Assembly (NCBI RefSeq): GCF_049675895.1
Contig: NZ_CP183834.1
Coordinates: 2,976,001 to 3,040,000 of the forward strand
Reading direction: 5' to 3'
DNA length: 64,000 bases
Source: Ampullimonas aquatilis
GTDB taxonomy: Bacteria > Pseudomonadota > Gammaproteobacteria > Burkholderiales > Burkholderiaceae_D
The notes beneath the pieces are model-generated. The model worked only from the letters and a program-made list of their open reading frames with translations, made no database searches and had not been told where the DNA came from. The position numbers and the translations under genes were made by a program. Positions 35,493 through 44,135 of this stretch are shown here, piece by piece. Within the stretch, counting starts at the first letter, position 1. Each line of letters begins with the position of its first letter.

Positions 35493-36341
35493 TTATTGCG
35501 GTGAAATCCGGGTCACCGCATGCTGCTTGAAAATACGGTCGAGTGTGCCGTCACTGCTCATATCGCTCATGGCTTTTTGCAATAAGGCCTGTAACTCAGA
35601 CTGATTGGCTGGCACGGCCAGACCCAGCTGCCAGCCCGCCAGTGGCAAGCCTGCCAGGGGTGGTGGCACAGTCATGATGAATTTTTTACCGGTTGCCACC
35701 AGGATCGGTTCAACCTGGCTGCGCATACCAAAATAGCCAGCAATCCTGCCCTCCTCCAAGGCCTTCTGGGCTTCATCTGGCGAGCGAAAATGCACGACCT
35801 GATTACGCAAGCGGCCCGCATTGGAGGACAGCAAGGCCATCGACATGATGGAGTCACCCTCGGCACCAATCGTTTGATTGCCCACATCGGTAATCGCATC
35901 CAGCTTAGGTAGCAGTTCGGTATTGCGAACCGCAGCCATGGTTTCCCGATGATAGGGTGCAAATATCTTGACCTGTGGATTACGTGACATCAGCACCGAA
36001 TCAACCGGCACATGCATCATCACATCGGCAGGCGGTGGTGCGATTGCCAGCGCCGAACCCTTCCAGACAATGGTACGTAAATCATTGTCCATATTATCGT
36101 CGGCGTCGTAACTAAATACATCGGGCTTTAGGTTTAAACGTTCGGCCAGTGCCTTGGCGATATCCACATCAATCCCCTCGCCATTGTCCGCATAGGGAGG
36201 AAAGTCTTTGTATACCCCGACACGCAAAGTGCCGGCACTGCGGATTTTTTCCAGGTCACGAGCTGATGATGTGCCATGCGCAATCAATAGCACCGCCGAT
36301 AATGTCATACCCAATACCGATGTCAATAATTTTTTATTCAT
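35493..36341 (-). CDS. Periplasmic substrate-binding protein, MxaJ/XoxJ-like
   Basis: A 282-residue family 3 solute-binding protein with a signal peptide (LLTSVLGMTLSAVLLIAHGTSSA). It opens with LRVGVYKDFPPYADNGEGIDVDIAKALAERL. The second lobe includes AGRLRNQVVHFRSPDEAQKALEEGRIAGYFGMRSQVEPIL. No permease or ATPase genes are near, unlike a transport operon. Its place directly upstream of the quinoprotein gene (134 bases, same strand) fits the MxaJ/XoxJ role of assisting a PQQ dehydrogenase; this is inference. Start 36341 follows GAGGAGGATGAC. An ordinary amino-acid binding protein is the alternative. Confidence 0.82.
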   Translation of the reverse strand: MNKKLLTSVLGMTLSAVLLIAHGTSSARDLEKIRSAGTLRVGVYKDFPPYADNGEGIDVDIAKALAERLNLKPDVFSYDADDNMDNDLRTIVWKGSALAIAPPPADVMMHVPVDSVLMSRNPQVKIFAPYHRETMAAVRNTELLPKLDAITDVGNQTIGAEGDSIMSMALLSSNAGRLRNQVVHFRSPDEAQKALEEGRIAGYFGMRSQVEPILVATGKKFIMTVPPPLAGLPLAGWQLGLAVPANQSELQALLQKAMSDMSSDGTLDRIFKQHAVTRISPQ

Positions 36342-36463
36342 GTCATCCTCCTCTTGATTGATCAACAGTGTAGGAAAATATGGTCTGCGCGTCAGCAGTG
36401 AATTGCCTCTTCGCTACGGTCAAATTGCCCGCATTTGACTGCGTAATATACTGAGTCGTCGTT

Positions 36464-37207
36464 TTATGCTTGGGTAATGGTGCTGATGGTTCTGTATGTC
36501 ACCACCAGCACATCGCGAAAGGCGGCCTGGCCCGGCTCAATGGGAATGATGGGGGTAACACCATGCATCGCCTGTCGATCATCGACCAGTGCGGTATCAA
36601 GGGCTTGTGTCAGCGTGAAACTGGCGAGTTGTCTGCCACTTAAATCATGAATGGTAGTCGTGCCACTTTGCACATTGACTCGATCAATCAGTGTCACCAA
36701 CACCAGATCCACACCATCCCGATGCATTCCTTCCGGGGTAGGTTTGCCTTCGCCAAGGCTATTGGCATCAATACGAAATTGATGCACTTCGATATGTACC
36801 GCCGCTGGTGACACCAACTGACGAAACAGTCGCAAGCCATAGCCAATCAGCGCGCGCATGCTGGCACCTTGCATGATGGTTGATTCAATCGGCACAAAAT
36901 AACGCGCTACGCCACCGTTTAATCGATTGTAAATCAATGATTGATAATGAGGTTGATGAGGTTGCAATTCAGCCTGCAAGCTCTGCACTTCTGCACGCAG
37001 CGTAGCGTAACGGCGGCGCCGATAGCGGCCACCATCCGCCATATAACTGTCTTCAGGCATGTTGTACCAGCTCGCCGAAAAAGCCGGCCAGTCATCCAGC
37101 GCCTGAGCATCAAGCTGCAGGAGTTGCTGACGCATGGCATAAGCGTCAACAAAATCAAAACCCTGTTGCTGGATTTTTGTGAGCGAAGTAGTCAATGGCA
37201 AAGTCAT
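36464..37207 (-). CDS. 2OG-Fe(II) dioxygenase (PF10014-type)
   Basis: A 247-residue cytoplasmic oxygenase. The iron triad is H162 and D164 in MHRDGVDLV with H215 in AMHGVTPI; the 2-oxoglutarate Arg is probably R231 or R239. The N-terminus (GFDFVDAYAMRQQL) and YNRLNGGVARYFVPIE match the PF10014 family, which contains free amino acid hydroxylases such as the Bacillus isoleucine dioxygenase. The actual substrate cannot be told. It is divergent from a TetR gene 166 bases away, which may control it. Confidence 0.82.
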   Translation of the reverse strand: MTLPLTTSLTKIQQQGFDFVDAYAMRQQLLQLDAQALDDWPAFSASWYNMPEDSYMADGGRYRRRRYATLRAEVQSLQAELQPHQPHYQSLIYNRLNGGVARYFVPIESTIMQGASMRALIGYGLRLFRQLVSPAAVHIEVHQFRIDANSLGEGKPTPEGMHRDGVDLVLVTLIDRVNVQSGTTTIHDLSGRQLASFTLTQALDTALVDDRQAMHGVTPIIPIEPGQAAFRDVLVVTYRTISTITQA

Positions 37208-37373
37208 GATGATGATTCAGATTTCAGATAACCATTGTATGCTTCTGAGAAAGCATCCGTATGCATTTTCATACTGTGCTGCAATGTGTTTAAACCCCGT
37301 CAGTGCCGCACCGAGCTGAAAAGTGATACAGTGCCGTCATCTTGAATTGATAAGCTTTACTGTCATTACCATC

Positions 37374-37940
37374 ATGTCTGCCGTTGCCTTGACCCGAGAA
37401 GAAATCCTGACCCGCATTGTGGCGACCTTTCGCCAACATGGTTATGAAGGCGCCAGTCTGGCGCTCTTGTCGGAAGCCACCGGGCTGGGTCGATCCAGTC
37501 TTTACCATCATTTTCCCAATGGCAAGGAGGACATGGCGAAGGCCGCTTTGGAATGGGTGCTGCAATGTTTTGATGAACTGGTGCTAGCGCCACTGCGTGC
37601 TACCCAGCAAACGCCGCTCAAACGCTTGCAGGCATGCGCCAAAGGATTGGCAGCTTTTTATGACGACGGCGCACGTTCTTGTCTGCTCAATATTTTCAGC
37701 ATTGGTTCAGCAGGAAAACTGTTTCAGGATGAACTGGCGCTACGCACCCAGGGCTTGATCCAGATTTACACTGATATTGCCAAGGAAAGCGGCATTTCAG
37801 CCCGCGAAGCCAAACGTCGCGGTGAAAATGCGCTGATCGGTATTCAGGGTGCCCTGGTGATTTCGCGCACGATTGGTTCCAAAGAACCCTTTCTCAGATT
37901 GATCAAGGAATTTCCAGAGCAAATGCTGCGGCCTGAATAA
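37374..37940 (+). CDS. TetR family transcriptional regulator
   Basis: 188 residues, with the helix-turn-helix region LTREEILTRIVATFRQHGYEGASLALLSEATGLGRSSLYHHFPNGKEDMAKAAL at the N-terminus and a TetR_C ligand domain. It resembles the YxaF/LmrA type of regulators. Start MSAVALTREE at 37374; the frame to 37323 is not needed. The 20-bp palindrome just upstream of the following glutathione transferase (38044-38063) is the best candidate target, so it probably represses that gene. Confidence 0.92.
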   Translation: MSAVALTREEILTRIVATFRQHGYEGASLALLSEATGLGRSSLYHHFPNGKEDMAKAALEWVLQCFDELVLAPLRATQQTPLKRLQACAKGLAAFYDDGARSCLLNIFSIGSAGKLFQDELALRTQGLIQIYTDIAKESGISAREAKRRGENALIGIQGALVISRTIGSKEPFLRLIKEFPEQMLRPE

Positions 37941-38005
37941 AGGCAATGCTGACCACTTCTCATCAACGCAGTCCGCAGGCCCAGTTTTTTATATTTCAAC
38001 TATTC

Positions 38006-38032
38006 AAGCTGCTTGACGGGCAGTTTTTTTTA
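38006..38032 (+). terminator. Intrinsic terminator after TetR
   Basis: Stem of AAGCTGC with GCAGTTT (one G-T pair), 7-base loop, then a run of T to 38032. It separates the regulator from the GST gene. Confidence 0.6.
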
Positions 38033-38043
38033 AGCGATGATTC

Positions 38044-38063
38044 TGAACCGATCGTTCGGTTCA
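38044..38063. promoter_or_regulatory. TetR-type operator upstream of GST
   Basis: TGAACCGATCGTTCGGTTCA is a perfect 8-bp inverted repeat around TCGT, 46 bases before the GST start. Spacing and sequence fit a TetR dimer; the regulator gene lies directly upstream. Confidence 0.75.
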
Positions 38064-38108
38064 AGATATTCTCAAATCAATAATTCAACGACTTGAAGAG
38101 GAGTTCAC

Positions 38109-38747
38109 ATGTCATCCGCAAAACCCAGCCAGTCACTCAAATTTTATGATTTTGAAAAATCAGGTCATGCCCACCGCGCACGTCTCATGGCTTCGCTGCT
38201 CAATCTGCCTTACGAATTGATTCCAGTTGACTTGCTGGGTGGTGAGCACAAAAAGCCGCCTTTCCTGGCTATGAATCCTATGGGTCAAGTGCCGGTACTG
38301 GACGACAATGGCACGATTGTGTTCGACTCTACCGCAATCCTGGTCTATCTGGCCAAAAAATATGGCGATGAAAGCTGGCTCCCGAGCGACCCAGTTGGTG
38401 CTGCAATGGTACAGCGCTTTTTATCGATGGCCTCGGGTGAGGTATTTCGCGGCCCGTGCAGCGCGCGCCTGCATACCGTGTTTGGCATGAACTTTGATCA
38501 TGCCGTGGCCAAAGCCAGTGCTTATCAATTCTTCGATCAACTCGATGGTTATCTGGCCAATCGCAACTTCCTGGCGACCGATCATCGTACGATTGCCGAT
38601 ATTGCTTGCTATAGCTACATTGCTCACGCACCAGAAGGTGATGTGTCTTTGGAGAAATACAGCAACATCCGCAACTGGCTCAAACGTGTTGAAGCACTGC
38701 CAGGATTTATTGCCATGCCCGGCACAAAAATCTGTCTGGCTGCGTAA
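38109..38747 (+). CDS. Glutathione S-transferase family protein
   Basis: 212 residues, cytoplasmic. The thioredoxin-like N-terminal domain has KFYDFEKSGHAHRARLMASLLNLPYELIPVDL, then the cis-Pro loop MNPMGQVPVLDDNGTIVFDSTAILVYLAKKYG. The helical C-terminal domain has the capping motif NFLATDHRTIADIACYSYIA. The likely role is conjugating glutathione to electrophiles. The gene carries a palindromic operator and probably answers to the TetR protein. The ATG at 38109 follows AGAGGAG. Confidence 0.95.
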   Translation: MSSAKPSQSLKFYDFEKSGHAHRARLMASLLNLPYELIPVDLLGGEHKKPPFLAMNPMGQVPVLDDNGTIVFDSTAILVYLAKKYGDESWLPSDPVGAAMVQRFLSMASGEVFRGPCSARLHTVFGMNFDHAVAKASAYQFFDQLDGYLANRNFLATDHRTIADIACYSYIAHAPEGDVSLEKYSNIRNWLKRVEALPGFIAMPGTKICLAA

Positions 38748-38886
38748 ACCGGCTTAGCAATACGCACTCACCACAATCGCAAACCAGCTGACCATGCATT
38801 CATCAAACTGAGTACCGGCGTCAGTGTTTGCTTTTGTGGTGAGCCACATTAAATTGAATTTTTAAAATTGCTCGATTGAGGTCGTC

Positions 38887-39879
38887 ATGTCGTCGATACC
38901 CGGCTGGTCATACGAAGAATCGCCTTTTCATGCAGGCGAACAGAGTATTCAATACCGCCTGGGCCTGCGCGACAAAATTGAAGATTTGGGTAGACGCATC
39001 ATTCGCAATCAGATGCCGGAGCAACATCAGGCTTTTCTTCGGCAACTGCCTTTTTTAATTGTCGGGACACAGGATAGCGATGGCCAACCCTGGGCCTCTA
39101 TCCTCACCAACCCGGCTGGCTTTGCCAATGCGCTGGACGAACAACATTTGCGCATCAATGCTCTGCCCAACCAGTATGATCCGCTGCTTGCCAATTTGCA
39201 TGTGGGTGCCGCAATTGGCCTGTTAGGCATTGAGCCGCCGACCCGACGTCGGAATCGTTTAAATGGCATGGTCAGTTTTATCGATGACACAGGATTTACG
39301 GTAGCCGTACAACGCAGCTTTGGCAACTGCCCCAAATATATTCAGGCACGGGTTCCTACGCTGATTGAAACCAGTGTGTTTGATCAGGCCCGTGTGCGCA
39401 GCATTGAAAGCAGCAAACTGGACAGTGCTTTGCAGCAGATGATTCGCGCTACGGATACCTTTTATATCGCCAGCAGCTTTAACGACACCGTTGCCAGCGC
39501 CAGCAGTTGCCCGCACGGTGTGGATGTATCGCACCGCGGTGGCAAGCCCGGGTTTGTACGGGTGGATGATGCCAGTACCTTGACGGTGCCCGATTACGCC
39601 GGCAACAATTACTTCAACACTTTGGGTAATCTGCTGATTCAACCCAAGGCAGGATTGTTATTGATTGATTTTTCGGAAGGTGATTTGCTTTATATTGCAG
39701 CACGTGCCGAGATCATCTGGGAAGGTGCAGAAGTGAAGCAATATGAAGGCGCACAACGATTGCTTCGCCTGCACGTCACGAGCACACAGCTAGTCAAAAG
39801 AGTATTGCCCTTACGTTGGAGTGAAGCAGAGCTATCACCTTTTCTCGAACCCATGGGAAGCTGGGCCAACCAGACTTAA
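38887..39879 (+). CDS. Pyridoxamine 5'-phosphate oxidase-like flavoprotein
   Basis: 330 residues with two split-barrel FMN-binding (PNPOx-like) domains in tandem. The first begins at about residue 45 (FLRQLPFLIVGTQDSDGQPWASILTNPAGF), the second at about 185 (IRATDTFYIASSFNDTVASASSCPHGVDVSHRGGKPGFV). A motif GNNYFNTLGNLLIQPKAGLLLIDF ends the second. Cofactor and substrate are unproven; similar proteins are often fused to ferredoxin reductase-type domains, which are absent here. ATG at 38887; no clear partner besides the upstream GST. Confidence 0.88.
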   Translation: MSSIPGWSYEESPFHAGEQSIQYRLGLRDKIEDLGRRIIRNQMPEQHQAFLRQLPFLIVGTQDSDGQPWASILTNPAGFANALDEQHLRINALPNQYDPLLANLHVGAAIGLLGIEPPTRRRNRLNGMVSFIDDTGFTVAVQRSFGNCPKYIQARVPTLIETSVFDQARVRSIESSKLDSALQQMIRATDTFYIASSFNDTVASASSCPHGVDVSHRGGKPGFVRVDDASTLTVPDYAGNNYFNTLGNLLIQPKAGLLLIDFSEGDLLYIAARAEIIWEGAEVKQYEGAQRLLRLHVTSTQLVKRVLPLRWSEAELSPFLEPMGSWANQT

Positions 39880-40354
39880 GCGGTATTAGACAAGCGTACA
39901 TCTTTCATCTTTTGCAACAGTTGCCCCCTGCAAATCTACTTATAGGTAGATTGTTTTTTTGCAAGGCACTCGTCCGAATTCATCCCTAAACCTGCAATCT
40001 TCCGCATGTCAGCATATGCCAGACTCAACACCCGGTCATTCTTAGGCTGACCAAATAAGGGTGGCTTGGTCGTTTCTTCATGTAAATGATTAAGAATTTA
40101 AGTTTCAAATATCCTTCTCTGTGCTGCACCGCGATATTGAAAAATGAAATATTCGGCATGCATCTTGCCCCACTTTCATTCAGAGCGATGCAATCGATAG
40201 GAGTGTCCTGAAACAGAACACGCCGTTTGTGTTATCAGAATGGGCTTATCCGTCCCGTCTTCATGATCCCGTCTTGCGCTATCCGCCAAGTGTTGGATTG
40301 GCATTGCTCTAGCAGGCGCAATTGACTCAAAAAATAATTTAATCACAGGAGATC
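39880..40354. other. 475-base gene-free region
   Basis: Apart from the terminator at 39932-39960 and a good ribosome site (CAGGAG) before the next gene, I see nothing certain. No frame has family-like sequence. The region 40190-40320 is GC-balanced and could hide a leader, but I cannot show one. Confidence 0.5.
39932..39960 (+). terminator. Intrinsic terminator
   Basis: AATCTAC (39933-39939) pairs with GTAGATT (39946-39952), 6-base loop, followed by G and seven T. It ends the flavoprotein transcript. Confidence 0.75.
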
Positions 40355-40879
40355 ATGTTGAAAACTTTAAATGCACTCGCAATCAGCATCTCGGTATTAG
40401 GTGCTTTGGCCACCTTTCTGGCCTTGGGCCCTTTAAGTGGCGTGTTTCTCATTTGGGCAGCGTTTGTCGCATGGGGCGCTTTCTTTGCGCTGGGCGGTAA
40501 TGGCGACGCACTGCAAAAAGTGGTGATCTGCGGCATCTTTGGTGCCTTTGTGGCCTGGTTGGTGGCGGTTGTCATCTTATCCGTGCCACTCGCGGCACAA
40601 CTCGGTTTGCCACTCTGGGCAGCGATTGCGGTTGGTGTGGGGATCATTGTGGTGGTACTTGGTGCCAACATCCCGGCCCTGGCGACGATTCCGGCTACCG
40701 TGTTTGGCTTTGCGGCATCGTTTGCATACTTATTGCAGACACCCGATGTTTTAAAACTGGAAGTACTGCTTTCCCCAAGCTTGAAAAATTCGCTGGTAAT
40801 TATTTCTATCTCTTTGATTGTTGGCGCCGTGTTTGGTTTGCTATCGGCACGTTGGGGTGCGGCCATGACCAAAGATTAA
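40355..40879 (+). CDS. DUF1097-like membrane protein (YcdZ type)
   Basis: A 174-residue protein that is almost entirely hydrophobic with five or six membrane helices (about 5-22, 26-47, 55-78, 84-100, 108-130, 147-165). Length and pattern (SGVFLIWAAFVAWGAFFALGG, NIPALATIPATVFGFAASFAYLL) agree with DUF1097. Function is unknown. The ATG at 40355 follows CACAGGAGATC. A strong terminator comes after it. Confidence 0.75.
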   Translation: MLKTLNALAISISVLGALATFLALGPLSGVFLIWAAFVAWGAFFALGGNGDALQKVVICGIFGAFVAWLVAVVILSVPLAAQLGLPLWAAIAVGVGIIVVVLGANIPALATIPATVFGFAASFAYLLQTPDVLKLEVLLSPSLKNSLVIISISLIVGAVFGLLSARWGAAMTKD

Positions 40880-40913
40880 AATCTGATCATGACGAACAGC
40901 ACTTCAAGCTCAT

Positions 40914-40943
40914 AAAAAAACCGGACGATTGTCCGGTTTTTTT
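40914..40943. terminator. Strong bidirectional terminator
   Basis: Seven A, CCGGAC-GATT-GTCCGG, seven T (40914-40943). The perfect stem and both-sided A/T tracts suit the convergent DUF1097 and mtnN genes. Confidence 0.92.
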
Positions 40944-40976
40944 ATATGATGATCTTGCTATGCGAAACTGCTGGCA

Positions 40977-41762
40977 TCACTCATTTTCCTGCTTGCCAGC
41001 GTCTACCCGTGCATTGAGAACCCATTCACGCAAGATGCCGGCGGAATACACACTGGCCACCTCATCAATAAAACGCGGAAAATCAATCACCGCATCATCA
41101 TCGGCGCTATCGGAAATCGTGCGCATCACTGCAAACGGCACCTGATAGGCGGCACACACTTGCGCTACCGCCGCCCCTTCCATTTCAACACACAGCACAC
41201 TGGGCAGCACCTGCTGCAATTCCAGGCGGGCCAGATGGCTGGCAATGAATTGGTCACCGCTGGCAATCGCTCCCCAATGCACTTGTGGATGATGCAGGCC
41301 AAACTGTTCACGCGTGACCAAATTGATGATACCCGGCAAGCGCACATCAACAAATTGCTGCGCACTGGCATCGAGTTCTTTGGCGAGTTGCTCATCGGTG
41401 GCAAACCATTGCTTGCCGGTCATCGGCACCTCAAAGCGTGGAAACAAAGGCTCGGCATTCATATCATGCTGAATCAGCTCACTGGCAATCACCACATCGC
41501 CCACCCGCAAACCGTCGGCCAGACCACCCGCCACGCCAGTAAAGATGATGCGTGACGGCGCATAGACATGAATCAGCGCCGTCACGGTGGAAGCCGCTGC
41601 CACCTTACCAATACCAGACAGCACCGCCACACAAGGCTCACCATGCAAACTGCCGACATAAAAGCGACGTCCACCATGCTCTTCGATATGCGCATTGGCA
41701 TGCAGGGCGGTAAGCACCGCATCAAGTTCTTCTTTCAGCGCAGCAATGAGGGCAATCGTCAT
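40977..41762 (-). CDS. mtnN: 5'-methylthioadenosine/S-adenosylhomocysteine nucleosidase
   Basis: Cleaves adenine from MTA and SAH, recycling SAM by-products and feeding autoinducer-2 synthesis. 261 residues from MTIALIAALKEELDAVL. The base-binding and catalytic Glu lie in KEE near residue 11 and in CVEMEGAAVAQVCAAY; the catalytic Asp is in ISDSADDDAVIDF. GVAGGLADGLRVGDVVIAS is the phosphorylase-fold signature. The frame extends to 41897 without support. It ends against the strong shared terminator. Confidence 0.93.
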   Translation of the reverse strand: MTIALIAALKEELDAVLTALHANAHIEEHGGRRFYVGSLHGEPCVAVLSGIGKVAAASTVTALIHVYAPSRIIFTGVAGGLADGLRVGDVVIASELIQHDMNAEPLFPRFEVPMTGKQWFATDEQLAKELDASAQQFVDVRLPGIINLVTREQFGLHHPQVHWGAIASGDQFIASHLARLELQQVLPSVLCVEMEGAAVAQVCAAYQVPFAVMRTISDSADDDAVIDFPRFIDEVASVYSAGILREWVLNARVDAGKQENE

Positions 41763-42296
41763 GATTTCAATATTGAAAATTAAACAAGGTGAAAAATACA
41801 TTGGGCAATCCGGCCAGGTACGCAGATTGGCAATCGAAATTAGCAATCCAATTGCAGCACCCGCATTCAATGAGGTTGGCCAATCTCTTCTTGCCAACTA
41901 TCCAATGGCGTTTGTGCGACGTGTTACTTATCTTATTGTCGGATTGTAGGCGCTCATTACATCGCAATGGCTCAATCTGCCGGTTTTTTCAGTTTCGGCT
42001 GAGTCCGCCAGCATTTGCCACGATCACCATGAGCACATTGTATTTTTGATTTTTTAAAGGAGTATATGAATAAATAAGCTTATATAGTGCTTGAATACTA
42101 TATCAATTTTTTTACTGGTATAGAGTATATGAATCAATTAATTCCAGCACCGCCTCGTCATTGAATAGCCAAACCATTCAACTACAATCCAGTGCAAACC
42201 CAATACAAGACATGACACAAGGTATTTCTGCCATTCATTGTTTGGCATGTCACCACGTTTTTGGTGCTGGACGAAATCATTTTTTAAGGAATCGCC
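41763..42296. other. 534-base gene-free region with AT-rich repeat
   Basis: No recognisable gene. The stretch 42056-42130 is copy 4 of the AT-rich repeat. The remainder (41780-42050) has open frames of 80-odd codons on both strands but no family-like sequence. Confidence 0.5.
42056..42130 (+). repeat. AT-rich dispersed element, copy 4
   Basis: It begins AAAGGAGTATATGAATAAATA, continues TTATATAGTGCTTGAATAC and ends AGAGTATAT. The start is nearly the same as copy 5 in the surA start (AAGGAGTATATGTATAAATA). Confidence 0.55.
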
Positions 42297-42926
42297 ATGT
42301 CGCAACTGACTTTCTATCATGCCCCCAATAGTCGCTCGACAGGCGTGCTGCTGTTACTCGAAGAGTTAGGGGCCAGCTATGCGCTGCATCTGCTCAACCT
42401 AAACACCCAGAGCAATCGCCAGCCAGACTATCTGGCTATCAACCCGCTCGGTAAAGTGCCGGCCATTGTGCACAATGGGGCGCTGGTGACAGAGCAACCC
42501 GCGGTTTATCTTTATCTTGCCGATCTGTATCCCGCAGCAGGCTTGACGCCAGCAATCGGTGACCCCTTGCGTGGCCCTTATTTGCGCTGGATGGTGTTGT
42601 ATGGTGCCAGCTTTGAACCTGCCATCATCGACCACGCCTTCAAGCGCGAGCCCGCAGCACCCTCCAAATCGCCTTATGGCACTTACGAAGAGATACTCAA
42701 TCTGCTGGATGCTCAACTCAGTCAAGGCCCTTATCTGTTGGGTGAACGATTTACTGCCGCCGATGTGCTGTGGGGCATGGCGCTCAACTGGACGACCGGA
42801 TTTGGTGTGGTGCCCAAGAGCGCACCGATCAGTGCCTACCTGGAACGCTTTAACGCTCGCCCCGCTGTGGCACGCATCAAGGCGCGTGATGCCGAGCTGG
42901 CCGCGGCACAAAAGCCCGCTAACTGA
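42297..42926 (+). CDS. Glutathione S-transferase family protein
   Basis: 209 residues with the N-terminal thioredoxin-like domain (LTFYHAPNSRSTGVLLLLEELGASYALHLLNL, INPLGKVPAIVHNGALVTEQPAVYLYLADLYP) and helical C-terminal domain (GPYLLGERFTAADVLWGMALNW). The likely role is glutathione conjugation or detoxification; the substrate is unknown. ATG 42297 follows TAAGGA. It is not closely similar to the GST at 38.1 kb. Confidence 0.94.
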   Translation: MSQLTFYHAPNSRSTGVLLLLEELGASYALHLLNLNTQSNRQPDYLAINPLGKVPAIVHNGALVTEQPAVYLYLADLYPAAGLTPAIGDPLRGPYLRWMVLYGASFEPAIIDHAFKREPAAPSKSPYGTYEEILNLLDAQLSQGPYLLGERFTAADVLWGMALNWTTGFGVVPKSAPISAYLERFNARPAVARIKARDAELAAAQKPAN

Positions 42927-43066
42927 CAACATAATGGCCATATAAGCGGATCACCTCGCCACTGTAGTCAAAATCCTATAACAAAACCGGCACAGCATGA
43001 CAGTGATCCAGCACCCTATTTGTTACCTTGGTACAGGCCATCTGGCATCACTCACAGGAGCAAACC

Positions 43067-43252
43067 ATGAACAAGGATCAAGTCAAGGGTCGTGTTGAAG
43101 CAGTCAAAGGTAAAGTTACCGAAGCTGTTGGTAAGGTAACTGGCAACAAGTCTACTGAAATCAAAGGCAAAGCTGAGCAGGCCGCCGGAAAATCACAGGC
43201 AGCCTATGGCGATGCCAAAGAAAAAGTCAAAGATCAAATCGATAAAATTTGA
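43067..43252 (+). CDS. CsbD family stress protein
   Basis: A 61-residue, Lys/Glu/Ala/Gly-rich, hydrophilic protein: MNKDQVKGRVEAVKGKVTEAVG, then two more GK-x-E-type repeats (KGKAEQAAGKSQAAYGDAKEKVKD). CsbD proteins accumulate under general stress; the molecular role is unknown. The ATG at 43067 follows CAGGAG; the extra frame from 43028 is not family-like. Probably a single-gene unit. Confidence 0.93.
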   Translation: MNKDQVKGRVEAVKGKVTEAVGKVTGNKSTEIKGKAEQAAGKSQAAYGDAKEKVKDQIDKI

Positions 43253-43616
43253 CAGCTGTGTATAGGTAGCAACTTCAGTGACAACCGCAATAACAACCGC
43301 CGTCACAAGCTACCTGACCGGATGAGATTGAGTGATTACCTTCTTTAGTCTGGGCCATATTGGCGCCATGATAGGACAACGACAAGGTAATGACACCCGC
43401 CCCATTCAGCAAAAATGTATTGCCTAACCCATCAACATCATGGTCATGATCTATTCATGGCCATTTTTCATTAACCATCACCATGGTGATACCAACTATA
43501 TCGCCAACCATGGCGATCCGTTTTAAACGGTTTGTAAAATGACAAAAAATTTACTGCCTTGACAGTAATTGCAATAGCAGCTACATTACTGCATAGGCAG
43601 CTAATTTTCAAAAATC
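43253..43616. other. 364-base gene-free region before the efflux operon
   Basis: No gene seen. It holds two short CCATGG-centred palindromes (43477-43490, perfect ATCACCATGGTGAT; and ATCGCC/GGCGAT at 43500-43517) and a pair of MarR-like boxes (43551-43605) just before the regulator gene. Confidence 0.55.
43551..43605. promoter_or_regulatory. Two MarR-like boxes upstream of the efflux regulator
   Basis: TTACTGCCTTGACAGTAA (43551-43568) and TTACTGCATAGGCAGCTAA (43586-43604) share TTACTG...CAG(N)TAA. They end 12 bases before the MarR ATG, as expected for an autorepressed operon. Confidence 0.6.
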
Positions 43617-44108
43617 ATGGCAAACAAAAAATCGACAACACGTTTTTACGATGGCAAAACCTATCAGGTCGATGAAAGCATCGCGTTTCTGATGCGACAA
43701 GTCATCGACGGTATGGGCAGTCTGGTGGATGAGCACATGATCACGCACGATCTGACCAATGCGCAGTGGAAACCCTTGCTCATGATTCGTCAACGTAACT
43801 GTAAAACGGCAGCCGAGCTGGCGCGCGTTTCTTGCGCGGATACCGGCGCCATCACCCGCATGCTGGATCGGATTGAAGCCAAGGGTCTGGTCAAGCGTAC
43901 CCGCTCATCCGAAGATCGTCGCATCGTCAATCTCGAACTGACCGAAGATGGCGAAAAAGCTGCCGAGATAGTCCCTTACGTAGTCTCTGACGTACTCAAC
44001 AATGTGCTGGAAGGCTTCAGCAAAACCGAAGTCAATGATTTAAAAGCCCTGTTACGGCGGATGCTGGCCAATGTACAAACCCTGCGTGCATCAGGCAGCC
44101 AGGAATAA
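43617..44108 (+). CDS. MarR family regulator of the efflux operon (EmrR-like)
   Basis: 163 residues with a central winged helix (NAQWKPLLMIRQRNCKTAAELARVSCADTGAITRMLDRIEAKGLVKRTRSSEDRRIVNLELT). N- and C-terminal helices form the dimer. It likely represses the operon and is released by drugs. It is first in a four-gene cluster with an outer-membrane factor, a membrane fusion protein and an MFS pump. ATG at 43617; two boxes lie upstream. Confidence 0.92.
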   Translation: MANKKSTTRFYDGKTYQVDESIAFLMRQVIDGMGSLVDEHMITHDLTNAQWKPLLMIRQRNCKTAAELARVSCADTGAITRMLDRIEAKGLVKRTRSSEDRRIVNLELTEDGEKAAEIVPYVVSDVLNNVLEGFSKTEVNDLKALLRRMLANVQTLRASGSQE

Positions 44109-44135
44109 TCCTCAGATCACTCGATCCCAATCATC

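Noticed and set aside
41789..42049. 86-codon plus-strand frame in the mtnN-GST gap
   Set aside because: No ribosome site, no recognisable sequence, and frames of similar size exist on the other strand.
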